This document shows, one piece after another, positions 46,955 to 55,351 of a DNA stretch of 64,000 bases. A model generated the notes under the pieces. The model was given only the letters and a program-made list of their open reading frames with translations. It did not search any database and was not told the origin of the DNA. Numbering within the stretch: the stretch's first letter is position 1; each line of letters begins with the position of its first letter. This stretch comes from Alistipes sp. An66. GTDB taxonomy: Bacteria > Bacteroidota > Bacteroidia > Bacteroidales > Rikenellaceae. The position numbers and the translations under genes were made by a program. The stretch spans positions 62,001 through 126,000 of the forward strand of contig NZ_NFHT01000008.1 of assembly GCF_002161445.1 (NCBI RefSeq), written 5' to 3'.

Positions 46955-48052
46955 ATGGCCAAGAAGTTCCGCGACAAACTGCGACGCATGAACCCGTTCG
47001 CGCATCCGGCATCGCCCGCCGACCTGCCGCAACCGTTGCCCGCCGACCCCAATCAGCGGCTGGTGAGGGTCTATGTCGAGGGGTATGAGGACGTGGCCTT
47101 CTGGCGCGGGATCTTCGACCATTTTCACAACCCCTACCTGCGTTTCGAGATCTCGGTGCCCGACCGGGGCGACCTCCCGAAGGGCAAGAAGGTCCTCATG
47201 GGGATGATCCCCCAGTCGTCCGAAGAGATGATCCTCTGCGTCGACTCGGACTTCGACTACCTCTTCGCCGGGCGTACCGAACAGTCGCGCGAGGTCGCTG
47301 CGGCCAAGTTCATGTTCCACACCTACGCCTACGCCACCGAAAACTACCTCTGCTACGCCCCTTCGCTCCACAACGTCTGCGTCAAGGCCACGAAGAACGA
47401 CACGCGGATCTTCGATTTCGTGAAGTTCCTGCACGCCTATTCGTGCATCATCTACCCGCTTTTCCTCTGGTATGCCTTCTCGGCGCAGCTCTCCTCGGAG
47501 AACGTCTTCCCGCTCATCGACTTCAAGTCGTCGGTGCGCCTGGGCTACCTCGAAATCGAGAACAACGGCGAGCGGACCCTCGAATGGCTGCGGCGCAACG
47601 TCGCCAAACGCGAGGAGCTGCTGCGGCGCCGCAACCCGAAGATGATCGAACCGATGAAGGAGTTCGAGGAGCAGCTCCGACAGCGGGGCGTGAAGCCCGA
47701 GAACACGTATCTCTTCATGCACGGCCACACGCTCATGGACAACGTGGTGATGATCCTGCTGAACACCGTATGCGAGAAACTGCGGGCGATGTCGATTGCC
47801 CGGATCACGGCCTCGCAGAAACAGGGCGTGGCGCTGAAAAACGAGATGTCGAACTACACCAATTCGCTGCGGTCGATCCGCGACGTGCTGCTCGACAACG
47901 AGAACTACACGAAATGCCCGCTCTACAAGAGTCTCCAACGCGACATCGAACGCTACATCGCGCGCACGATCCTCGACATGAAGCGCCGCGGGCAGATCAA
48001 GGAGAATTCCGTCCTCGGCATCCTGCACCGGCTCCGTCAGGAGCGTTTTTGA
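46955..48052 (+). CDS. DUF4435 (TOPRIM-like) protein
   Basis: A 365-residue soluble protein matching DUF4435. RVYVEGYEDVAFW (E42) followed by ILCVDSDFDYL (D97, D99) is the Glu plus Asp-x-Asp arrangement of TOPRIM metal sites, found also in OLD nucleases and topoisomerases. A helical C-terminal half (MKEFEEQLRQRGVKPENTYLF; ALKNEMSNYTNSLRSIRDVL, each shown up to 20 residues) follows. Whether it cuts nucleic acid is unknown. It is monocistronic, and its stop codon abuts a tandem array. The ATG at 46955 is used because earlier in-frame ATGs overlap the promoter. Confidence 0.8.
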   Translation: MAKKFRDKLRRMNPFAHPASPADLPQPLPADPNQRLVRVYVEGYEDVAFWRGIFDHFHNPYLRFEISVPDRGDLPKGKKVLMGMIPQSSEEMILCVDSDFDYLFAGRTEQSREVAAAKFMFHTYAYATENYLCYAPSLHNVCVKATKNDTRIFDFVKFLHAYSCIIYPLFLWYAFSAQLSSENVFPLIDFKSSVRLGYLEIENNGERTLEWLRRNVAKREELLRRRNPKMIEPMKEFEEQLRQRGVKPENTYLFMHGHTLMDNVVMILLNTVCEKLRAMSIARITASQKQGVALKNEMSNYTNSLRSIRDVLLDNENYTKCPLYKSLQRDIERYIARTILDMKRRGQIKENSVLGILHRLRQERF

Positions 48053-48175
48053 ACGGAAGGGGCAAGGGGCCGGCCGCAGGCGAAAAGGGGACGCAGGCAA
48101 GGAGTGGGCCGCAGACAAGGAGTGGGCCGCAGGCAAGGAGGGGCCGCAGGCGAAACAAGGGGGGGGGCAGGCCAG
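48053..48175 (+). repeat. 18-bp degenerate tandem array directly after the DUF4435 gene
   Basis: About four to five units of the form GCAGGCAAGGAGTGGGCC, with partial units at both ends, begin at the stop codon. The sense strand is rich in G and A. The gene's frame stays open for 49 codons past its TGA, to a TAA at 48200. A terminator follows at 48208. Confidence 0.8.
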
Positions 48176-48207
48176 CCCCAAAAAGCCGGGAAGAGCCCGT
48201 AAAGAAA

Positions 48208-48239
48208 AAAGGAGAGTCCGCATTGATGGACTCTCCTTT
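48208..48239. terminator. Bidirectional terminator between DUF4435 and lysC
   Basis: Perfect 12-bp stem AAAGGAGAGTCC/GGACTCTCCTTT with an 8-nt loop and A/T runs on both sides. Confidence 0.9.
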
Positions 48240-48260
48240 CTGTTTTCGGATCGGCGGGGA

Positions 48261-49526
48261 TCAATAGCGCCCCTCCTTCTTGCGGACGATGCGCACCGTG
48301 GATTGCGTAGCCTGCCGGATGAAGACCTGCGGACCGCGGGCATAGCGCCGCCACAGTTCGTCGGTATAGCCGCGCACGGTGAGCAGTTCCATGTTCTCGG
48401 ACTTCATCACGTCGAATCCCGACTCGCGCAGCGCCTCGACCACCTCGTCGATGTGCCACGAATTGTCGACGCAAAGGCTCAGATTCACCGCCGAGTTGTG
48501 GATCAGGTTGGTCTTGATGCGGAAGCGTTCCAGCAGCGAGAAGATCGTTGCGAACTTCTCTTCCAGCACGAACGAGAAGTCCCGCGAACGGATCGTCAGC
48601 AGCACCTGGTCCTTTTTCAGGATCAGAATCGGCACGTCGACCGGCGCCGACAGCCCGCGGATCACCGTTCCGGGCTTGCGCTTGTCGCCGAAAGGCCGCA
48701 CATAGAGCGGTATGTTCTTGTTTTGCAGCGGCTTGATGGTCTTCGGGTGGATGATCTGCGCGCCGCTGTACGCCAGTTCGATCGTATCGAGGTAGTTCAG
48801 CTCGGCGATCTGCACGGCGTCGGGGAAGATCTTCGGATCGGCATTCAGCACGCCGTCGACATCCTTCCATACCGACATCGACTCGGCATCGAGGATGTTC
48901 GCCGCCACGGCCGCCGAATAGTCCGAACCTTCGCGTCCGAGCGTCGTGGTCGTTCCGTCGGGCGCCCCGCCGATGAATCCCTGACCGATGAAGACCGTTT
49001 CGGGACCGCCCGCCACGGCCTCCCGCAGGCGGGGCGCCGAGGCTCCGATGTCGACTCCCGCATCCTTGTGACGCTGCTCCGTGACGAAGCAGCGGCGCAT
49101 GTCGATCCAGCGGTTCGGAACGCCGGCACAGTTCAGGTACTCGGAGATGATCGTCGTCGAGACCAGCTCGCCGTAGGCCACGATCGTATCGTACCACAGC
49201 TCGGCATCCTCCGCGCGGTAAGCCGTCTGCGTGGCGACCCGTTGCAGTTCGTCGAACAGCGCGTCGACCTTTTCCAGGCGTTTGGGTTCGTGCCACAGGT
49301 CGTCGATGATCTCCGCATGGTATTCGCGCAGCTGGCCGATGTGGTCCAGCGACTGCTGTTTATCGCCCTTTTGGAGCCCCTCGAACACCTTTTCCAGGGC
49401 GTTCGTCGTCTTTCCCATCGCCGAAACGATGATGAAGAGATGCTGTTCCTCGTCGATGATCTGGCGCAGGTTTCTCACCCCGTCGGCATTCCGCACCGAC
49501 GCGCCTCCGAATTTGTAGACCTTCAT
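48261..49526 (-). CDS. lysC: Aspartate kinase
   Basis: A 421-residue enzyme that phosphorylates aspartate, the first step to lysine, methionine and threonine. KFGGASV starts the kinase domain and TTTLGREGSDYSAA is the substrate/ATP segment. Two ACT-like regions follow (about 290-421), consistent with feedback control by an end-product amino acid. It lacks a homoserine dehydrogenase fusion. The POP gene lies 85 nt upstream on the same strand. Confidence 0.95.
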   Translation of the reverse strand: MKVYKFGGASVRNADGVRNLRQIIDEEQHLFIIVSAMGKTTNALEKVFEGLQKGDKQQSLDHIGQLREYHAEIIDDLWHEPKRLEKVDALFDELQRVATQTAYRAEDAELWYDTIVAYGELVSTTIISEYLNCAGVPNRWIDMRRCFVTEQRHKDAGVDIGASAPRLREAVAGGPETVFIGQGFIGGAPDGTTTTLGREGSDYSAAVAANILDAESMSVWKDVDGVLNADPKIFPDAVQIAELNYLDTIELAYSGAQIIHPKTIKPLQNKNIPLYVRPFGDKRKPGTVIRGLSAPVDVPILILKKDQVLLTIRSRDFSFVLEEKFATIFSLLERFRIKTNLIHNSAVNLSLCVDNSWHIDEVVEALRESGFDVMKSENMELLTVRGYTDELWRRYARGPQVFIRQATQSTVRIVRKKEGRY

Positions 49527-49611
49527 ATTTTTCCTGTTAACCTAACCTTCAATATTCGACAACGCTCCCGCCGCCCGTGCGACGTTCCGTCGTGCGCTGT
49601 TTCCGGGATTG

Positions 49612-51750
49612 CTACTCCCCGACCGGCCGATAGGGCACCCCGATATTCTGGAAGAGGAATGCATACATGTCGGCCGCCTCGTCGATGCGCTTCGAGGTGG
49701 GTTTCCCGGCCCCGTGTCCGGCCTTCGACTCGATGCGGATCAGCACCGGAGCCTCCCCGGCCTGGCAGTGCTGCATCTGGGCGGCGAACTTGAACGAGTG
49801 GGCCGGGACGACGCGGTCGTCGTGGTCGGCCGTCATCACCAGCGTGGCGGGATACTTCACGCCCTCCTTGATATTGTGCAGCGGCGAGTATTTATAGATG
49901 TAGGGGAACTGCTCCTCGTTGTCCGACGAACCGTACTCGACGGCCCAGCCCCAACCGATCGTAAACTTGTGGTAGCGCAGCATGTCCATCACGCCGACCT
50001 GCGGCAGGCACACCGCATAGAGGTCCGGACGCTGCACCTCGCAGGCACCGACCAGCAGACCGCCGTTCGAACCGCCGTTGATGGCCAGCCGCTCCGACGA
50101 GGTGTACTTCTGCGCGATGAGGTATTCGGCCGCGGCGATGAAGTCGTCGAAGACATTCTGTTTGTTTTCCAGCATGCCGGCCTTGTGCCACGCCTCGCCG
50201 TACTCCGAGCCGCCGCGCAGGTTGGCCACGCAGTAGACGCCGCCCTGCTCGACGAACATCAGCGCCGAGGGGTTGAATCCCGGCGTGAGGTTGATCTGGA
50301 ACCCGCCGTAGCCGTAAAGCAAACAAGGATTCTTGCCGTCGAGCTTCATGTCCTTGCGACGGGTGATGAACATCGGCACCTGCGTTCCGTCCTTCGAGGG
50401 GTAGAAGACCTGCTCGGTGACGAAGAGCGCGGGGTCGAAGGCCACCTCGGGCGACTTGTAGAGGGTCGACTCGCCCGAGGCGATGTCGTAGCGGTAGATC
50501 GTCGCCGGAGCCGTGTAGTTCGCGAGCGAATAGTAGAGTTCGGTATCCTCCTCCTCGCCGGAGAAGCCGCCCACCGTACCGATGGCCGGCAGCACGATCT
50601 CACGCACGAGCCGGCCGTCGTAATCGTACTGCACCACCTGGTTCTGGGCATCCTGCAAATAGGAGGCGAAGAGGTAGCCGCCGGCCGTGCCGACCCCTTC
50701 GAGCAGGTTCTTCTCATGCTCGGGGATCACCGTCTCGACCTTCGCGGGCGCGGTCAGCGCGATGCGTTTGAGGGTGTAGTTCGAGGCCCCCTCGTTGGTC
50801 ACGAAATAGAGGTTGTCCTCCTTGCAGTCGACCGGTGCATAGTCGTGGTCAAAGCCGGCGAGCAGCGTGCGGAACTTCGTCTCGGAGGTTTTCCGACAGA
50901 GGATCTCGGTTCCCGAGGTACCCTCCGACGCAATAACGAAGAGCCACTTGCCGTCCTCCGAGGGCCAGGCCGAGAAGTAGCGCAGCGGGTGGGCCTTGTC
51001 CTCATAAATGAGGCGGTCGGCCGTCTGCGGGGTCCCCAGCTTGTGGTAGTAGACCTTCTGGAACTGGTTCTGCGCCGAATAGACGCCCTCCTTCGGGGCG
51101 TCATAGGCGCTGTAATAGAACCCCTTCGAGTCGGGGGCCCACACGGCGCCGGAGAACTTCACCCATTCGATCCGGTCTTCGGTCCGGGTCTTGGTTTCGG
51201 TATCCATGACGCGGATCTCGACCCAGTCCGAGCCCGATGCCGCGGCGGCATAGGCGAAATAGCGTCCGTTCTTCGAGAAGGAGACTGCCGAAAGCGCCAC
51301 CGTACCGTCCTCCGACAACGTATTGGGATCGAGGAAGACCTCGCCGGCCTCTCCGGGCTGCTGCGTGCGGCAGAGCACCGACTGGTTCTGCAATCCGTCG
51401 TTATAATAGTAGTAATACCAGTCGCCGTGTTTCGACGGAGCCCCCTCCTTGGGGTAGTTCCACAGTTGGGTCAGCCGCTCGCGGATGGCATTGCGGAAGG
51501 GGATCTGCGAGAGATAATCCTCGGTTACGGCATTTTCGGCAGCGACCCAGGCGGCCGTCGCCTCCGAGTTGTCGTCCTCGAGCCAGCGGTAGGGATCCGG
51601 CACCTCGGTGCCGAAGTAGTTGTCCACCACCTCGCCGCGGGCCGTTTCGGGGTAGGGAAGATGCTTTATCTGCTTCATGTTGTCACAACCGGTCATCGCC
51701 AGGACCGACGCCCCGGCCAACAGGGCGGCCATACGGGAAAACTGTTTCAT
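49612..51750 (-). CDS. Prolyl oligopeptidase family lipoprotein (S9A)
   Basis: A 712-residue lipoprotein with lipobox MTGC (C22). The propeller half begins [19 protein letters not shown], typical of S9A. The hydrolase half has S561 in GGSNGGLL, Asp in ADHDDRV and His in KAGHGAG. It cleaves after proline in peptides, probably in the periplasm. The ATG at 51750 is preferred because longer readings cross the divergent dapD gene. Confidence 0.95.
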   Translation of the reverse strand: MKQFSRMAALLAGASVLAMTGCDNMKQIKHLPYPETARGEVVDNYFGTEVPDPYRWLEDDNSEATAAWVAAENAVTEDYLSQIPFRNAIRERLTQLWNYPKEGAPSKHGDWYYYYYNDGLQNQSVLCRTQQPGEAGEVFLDPNTLSEDGTVALSAVSFSKNGRYFAYAAAASGSDWVEIRVMDTETKTRTEDRIEWVKFSGAVWAPDSKGFYYSAYDAPKEGVYSAQNQFQKVYYHKLGTPQTADRLIYEDKAHPLRYFSAWPSEDGKWLFVIASEGTSGTEILCRKTSETKFRTLLAGFDHDYAPVDCKEDNLYFVTNEGASNYTLKRIALTAPAKVETVIPEHEKNLLEGVGTAGGYLFASYLQDAQNQVVQYDYDGRLVREIVLPAIGTVGGFSGEEEDTELYYSLANYTAPATIYRYDIASGESTLYKSPEVAFDPALFVTEQVFYPSKDGTQVPMFITRRKDMKLDGKNPCLLYGYGGFQINLTPGFNPSALMFVEQGGVYCVANLRGGSEYGEAWHKAGMLENKQNVFDDFIAAAEYLIAQKYTSSERLAINGGSNGGLLVGACEVQRPDLYAVCLPQVGVMDMLRYHKFTIGWGWAVEYGSSDNEEQFPYIYKYSPLHNIKEGVKYPATLVMTADHDDRVVPAHSFKFAAQMQHCQAGEAPVLIRIESKAGHGAGKPTSKRIDEAADMYAFLFQNIGVPYRPVGE

Positions 51751-51777
51751 AATGCAACGTTTGGGGTGATATTGCGG

Positions 51778-51814
51778 CAAAGTTAGGAAAAATTCGATAT
51801 TTTCCATACATTTG
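51778..51814. promoter_or_regulatory. Divergent promoters of the POP gene and dapD
   Basis: Minus-strand TAACTTTG (51778-51785) and plus-strand TACATTTG (51807-51814) are both -7 matches facing away from each other. The -33 elements are weak. Confidence 0.6.
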
Positions 51815-51837
51815 TCTGCCAGAAAACATTGCAGATC

Positions 51838-52674
51838 ATGGAATGCAACCATAACGAACTCCGCGCGCTCGTCGAACGGGCGTGGGAAAACCGCGACCTG
51901 CTGCGCGACAACGCCATACAGCAGGCCGTGCGCCAGGTGATCGACCTCGTGGACAAGGGCGAACTCCGCACGGCGGAACCTCTCGATGCCGAAGCCGGGA
52001 CCTGGCAGGTCAACGAATGGGTCAAGAAGGCCGTGCTGCTCTACTTCCCGATCCAGCCCATGCGCAAGATGGAGGCGGGCGAACTCGAATGGTTCGACAA
52101 GATGGAGCTCAAACACGGTTACGAGGAGCTGGGCGTGCGCGTCGTGCCGCACGCCGTGGCGCGCTACGGCGCCTACATCGCTCCGGGGGCGATCCTCATG
52201 CCCTCCTACGTCAACATCGGCGCCTATGTCGACACGGGAACGATGGTCGACACATGGGCCACGGTGGGCTCGTGCGCCCAGATCGGCAAACACGTCCACC
52301 TCTCGGGCGGCGTGGGCATCGGCGGCGTGCTGGAACCCGTGCAGGCCGCTCCGGTGATCATCGAGGACAACTGCTTCATCGGCTCGCGCTCGATCGTCGT
52401 CGAGGGGGCGCACGTCTGCCGCGAAGCCGTGCTCGGTTCGAACACCGTGATCACCGGCTCGACCCACATCATCGACGTCACCGGTCCCGAGCCCGTCACC
52501 TACAAGGGTTATGTTCCGCCCCGCTCGGTGGTCGTTCCGGGCAGCTACCGCAAGCAGTTCCCGGCCGGCGAATACAGCGTCTCGTGCGCCCTGATCATCG
52601 GCCGCCGCAAGGAGTCCACCGACAAGAAGACCTCGCTGAACGACGCCCTGCGCGACTTCGGCGTCTCGGTATAA
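51838..52674 (+). CDS. dapD: Tetrahydrodipicolinate N-succinyltransferase
   Basis: A 278-residue left-handed beta-helix acyltransferase in the succinylase branch of diaminopimelate and lysine synthesis. Hexapeptide-type repeats are visible (PGAILMPSYVNIGAYVDTGT, GGVGIGGVLEP), with the N-terminal helical domain ending in WFDKMELKHGYEELGVRVVP. The ATG at 51838 is used; an in-frame TTG nine bases upstream is less likely. With lysC and asd, three enzymes of the same pathway are in the window. Confidence 0.96.
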   Translation: MECNHNELRALVERAWENRDLLRDNAIQQAVRQVIDLVDKGELRTAEPLDAEAGTWQVNEWVKKAVLLYFPIQPMRKMEAGELEWFDKMELKHGYEELGVRVVPHAVARYGAYIAPGAILMPSYVNIGAYVDTGTMVDTWATVGSCAQIGKHVHLSGGVGIGGVLEPVQAAPVIIEDNCFIGSRSIVVEGAHVCREAVLGSNTVITGSTHIIDVTGPEPVTYKGYVPPRSVVVPGSYRKQFPAGEYSVSCALIIGRRKESTDKKTSLNDALRDFGVSV

Positions 52675-52701
52675 CCTCCGGGACACGGACCTTCGCACAA
52701 C

Positions 52702-52754
52702 GGCGGGAGAAGGAGATCCCTGACGACAGCGATCCTTTCCCCCGCCCTGTTTTT
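52702..52754 (+). terminator. Terminator-like hairpin after dapD
   Basis: Long imperfect stem (GGCGGG with CCCGCC, AAGGA with TCCTTT inside) followed by TGTTTTT. Confidence 0.55.
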
Positions 52755-52772
52755 CCCGAAAAATCCTGAAAA

Positions 52773-53495
52773 ATGATCTACCACCTCGGTACCACCACCT
52801 CGACGAACGACGACGCCCGCGATGCGAAATACCGCCACGGCGACATCGTCTGGGCCGAACACCAGACGGCCGGACGCGGACAGCGCGGACACAAATGGTT
52901 GAGCCCCGAGGGCGAGAACCTCACCTTCACGATGGTCGTCGAGCCGCGGTTTCTGGCCGTTGCGGAGCAGTTCCTGCTCTGCGAGGCGATGTCGGTGGCC
53001 CTGACCGACACCTTCGCCCGCTACGGCATCGACACGCGCATCAAGTGGACGAACGACATCTACGCCGGCGACCGCAAACTCGAAGGCGTGCTGATCGAAC
53101 ACAACTATTCGGGACAGACGCTGTCGCGCTCGCTGCTCGGCATCGGCATCAACGTCAACCAGACGAAGTTCGACCCTTCGCTGCCGAACCCCGTCTCGAT
53201 GGCGCAGCTCACCGGACGCCGCTACGACCGCCGCGAAGTGCTCGAAACCTTCGAGCGGTGCATGCTGACCCGTTACGCCCAACTCGAAACGGGCGACCGC
53301 GAAGCCCTGCAACGCGACTACCGCGACCGGATGTACGCCCTCGGCGAGATGCGGACGTTTCGCTACCCCGACGGCACGCCGACCCGCGGTGCCATCGAGG
53401 GGGTCCGGCCTTCGGGCGAGCTGATCCTCCGCCACGAGGACGGAAGCCTCCGGGAGTACCTCTTCAAGGAGATCGAATTCGTCCTTCCGCGCTGA
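52773..53495 (+). CDS. birA: Biotin-[acetyl-CoA-carboxylase] ligase
   Basis: A 240-residue biotin protein ligase of the short class, without a DNA-binding domain. AGRGQRG (33-39) binds the adenylate, and KWTNDIY (91-97) plus K102 and LLGIGINVNQ form the biotin site. It attaches biotin to carboxylases. It has no repressor role, as the N-terminal wing-helix domain is absent. Confidence 0.95.
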   Translation: MIYHLGTTTSTNDDARDAKYRHGDIVWAEHQTAGRGQRGHKWLSPEGENLTFTMVVEPRFLAVAEQFLLCEAMSVALTDTFARYGIDTRIKWTNDIYAGDRKLEGVLIEHNYSGQTLSRSLLGIGINVNQTKFDPSLPNPVSMAQLTGRRYDRREVLETFERCMLTRYAQLETGDREALQRDYRDRMYALGEMRTFRYPDGTPTRGAIEGVRPSGELILRHEDGSLREYLFKEIEFVLPR

Positions 53496-53605
53496 AACGG
53501 CCACCGTCCAGCCTCTCTTTTCCTGCATCCGTACCCCGATCCCGGGTGCGGACGGGACGATTGCATGTCCGGCTCGATTTTGTGTTAAATTTATAACGGA
53601 AATCC

Positions 53606-53635
53606 TTGCTGTTACAGAAATAACAGTTATATTTG
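53606..53635 (+). promoter_or_regulatory. gcvH promoter with embedded inverted repeat
   Basis: TTGC (53606-53609), 18 nt, TATATTTG (53628-53635). Between the two boxes lies CTGTTA-CAGAAA-TAACAG (53609-53626), a perfect 6-bp inverted repeat that a regulator or the polymerase could not both occupy. Confidence 0.75.
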
Positions 53636-53679
53636 CATCGGAATAGCAACAACGATCCTAACAAAAACCGTAAAATACC

Positions 53680-54057
53680 ATGAACGTACCTGCCAATCTG
53701 AAATACTCGAACGACCACGAGTGGTGCCGCGTCGAGGGCGACGTAGCCGTTATCGGCATTACCGACTTCGCACAGAGCCAACTGGGCGACATCGTCTTCG
53801 TCGATGTGCCGACCGTAGGCGAGACGCTTGCCGCCGGGGAGGTTTTCGGATCAATCGAAGCCGTGAAGACCGTGAGCGACGCCTTCCTGCCCGTGGGCGG
53901 CGAGGTGCTTGAATTCAACGGAGCGGTGGATGCCGATCCTTCGATCGTCAACAAGGACGCCTATGGCGAGGGATGGCTCGTGAAGGTAAGGATGAGCAAT
54001 CCCGCCGAGTACGACGCGCTGTTGAGCCCGGCCGACTACGAGCAGCTGATCGGCTAA
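53680..54057 (+). CDS. gcvH: Glycine cleavage system H protein
   Basis: A 125-residue lipoyl carrier. K63 in SIEAVKTVSD is the lipoylation site; ANLKYSNDHEW and GDIVFVDVPTVG are family blocks. It shuttles the aminomethyl group of glycine between the P and T proteins; no gcvP or gcvT is in the window. Its TAA is followed at once by a tandem array, and mdh lies 219 nt downstream. Confidence 0.96.
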   Translation: MNVPANLKYSNDHEWCRVEGDVAVIGITDFAQSQLGDIVFVDVPTVGETLAAGEVFGSIEAVKTVSDAFLPVGGEVLEFNGAVDADPSIVNKDAYGEGWLVKVRMSNPAEYDALLSPADYEQLIG

Positions 54058-54222
54058 CCGGGAGGGGCCGCAGGAGGGGCCGGAAGCAAGGACCGAGGGA
54101 CCCGGAAACGCAGGCGGAAGGACCCGGAAGCGCAGGCGGAAGGACCCGGAAGCACGGACAGAAGGACGCGGAGCGCAGACAGGAAGGACCCGGAAGCACG
54201 GACGCGGAGATCCGCCGGCAAA
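54058..54222 (+). repeat. About 22-bp degenerate tandem array directly after gcvH
   Basis: Around five units of the form GGAAGGACCCGGAAGCGCAGGC begin at about 54095, after two shorter GGGGCCGGA-type units starting at the stop. The sense strand is strongly purine rich. The gcvH frame stays open for 68 codons past its stop, ending just before mdh. No promoter or gene is seen here. Confidence 0.8.
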
Positions 54223-54276
54223 CGTCTCCCCGTAAATAAGCGAAGAAACGAACATACAACTTAATAACTCACAGTT

Positions 54277-55218
54277 ATGTCAAAAGTTACCGTAGTAGGC
54301 GCAGGCGCCGTAGGTGCTACCTGCGCGAATGTGATGGCTTGCCGCGAAGTGGCGAGCGAGGTGGTTCTCGTCGACATCAAGGAGGGCCTCTCGGAAGGCA
54401 AAATGCTGGACATGTACCAGACCTCCACGCTGATGGACTTCGACACGAAACTCGTCGGTGCCACCAACGACTATAAGAAAACCGCCAATTCGGACGTCGT
54501 GGTCATCACGTCGGGCATTCCCCGCAAACCGGGCATGACGCGCGAAGAACTCATCGGCACGAACGCCAACATCATGAAGGGCGTCATCTCCAACGTCATC
54601 AAATACTCGCCGCGTGCCATCATCATCGTGGTTGCCAACCCGATGGATACACTGACCTACCTGGCGCTGAAAGCTTCGGGACTTCCGAAGAACCGTGTCA
54701 TCGGCATGGGCGGCGCCCTCGACTCGTCGCGCTTCAAGTGCTACCTGGCAAAGGCCACCGGCGCGAACATCAACAACGTCGACGGCATGGTCATCGGCGG
54801 CCACGGCGATACGACGATGATCCCGCTGCTGTCGAAAGCCACCGTCAACGGTGTGCCCGTGGCACAGTTCGCTTCGAAGAAGAAGTTGCAGGAGGCCGTA
54901 CAGAACACGATGGTCGGCGGCGCCACGCTGACCAAACTCATCGGCACGTCGGCCTGGTATGCACCGGGAGCCGCCGCTTCGATGATGGTCGAGGCCATTC
55001 TCCACGACCAGAAGAAGCTGATCCCCTGCTCGTGCTACCTCGAAGGCGAGTACGGCGAGTCGGACATCTGCATCGGCGTACCGGCGATCATCGGCCGCAA
55101 GGGCATCGAGAAGATCGTGAAGGTCGACCTCACGAAGGAGGAGGCCGAGAAGTTCGCCGCATCGGCTGCCGCCGTGCGCAAGACGAACAACGTCCTGCAC
55201 GAGATCAACGCCCTGTAA
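54277..55218 (+). CDS. mdh: Malate dehydrogenase
   Basis: A 313-residue NAD-dependent enzyme interconverting malate and oxaloacetate. The NAD site is VVGAGAVGATCA (7-18), the substrate arginines lie in IPRKPGMTREEL, and catalytic H176 is in GGHGDT. The LDH-like subtype is typical of Bacteroidetes. It works in the reductive branch toward fumarate and succinate in anaerobes. No separate promoter is clear, so it may be co-transcribed with gcvH through the array. Confidence 0.96.
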   Translation: MSKVTVVGAGAVGATCANVMACREVASEVVLVDIKEGLSEGKMLDMYQTSTLMDFDTKLVGATNDYKKTANSDVVVITSGIPRKPGMTREELIGTNANIMKGVISNVIKYSPRAIIIVVANPMDTLTYLALKASGLPKNRVIGMGGALDSSRFKCYLAKATGANINNVDGMVIGGHGDTTMIPLLSKATVNGVPVAQFASKKKLQEAVQNTMVGGATLTKLIGTSAWYAPGAAASMMVEAILHDQKKLIPCSCYLEGEYGESDICIGVPAIIGRKGIEKIVKVDLTKEEAEKFAASAAAVRKTNNVLHEINAL

Positions 55219-55240
55219 GCGCCCGCCGATCCCGCATGAA

Positions 55241-55273
55241 GAGAGGGCCCCGACACAAAGTCGGGGCCCTCTT
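55241..55273 (+). terminator. Terminator of mdh
   Basis: Perfect 13-bp stem AGAGGGCCCCGAC/GTCGGGGCCCTCT with an ACAAA loop. Confidence 0.85.
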
Positions 55274-55299
55274 CGCACATCGGGCGGATCCGCAGCCGA

Positions 55300-55330
55300 G
55301 AAAGCCGCTCCCTGCGAGGGAGCGGCTTTC
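55300..55330 (-). terminator. Terminator of the second TonB receptor gene
   Basis: Perfect 13-bp stem GAAAGCCGCTCCC/GGGAGCGGCTTTC with a 5-nt loop, placed back to back with the mdh hairpin. Confidence 0.7.
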
Positions 55331-55351
55331 GGATTTTGCCGGCGAGCGGGG

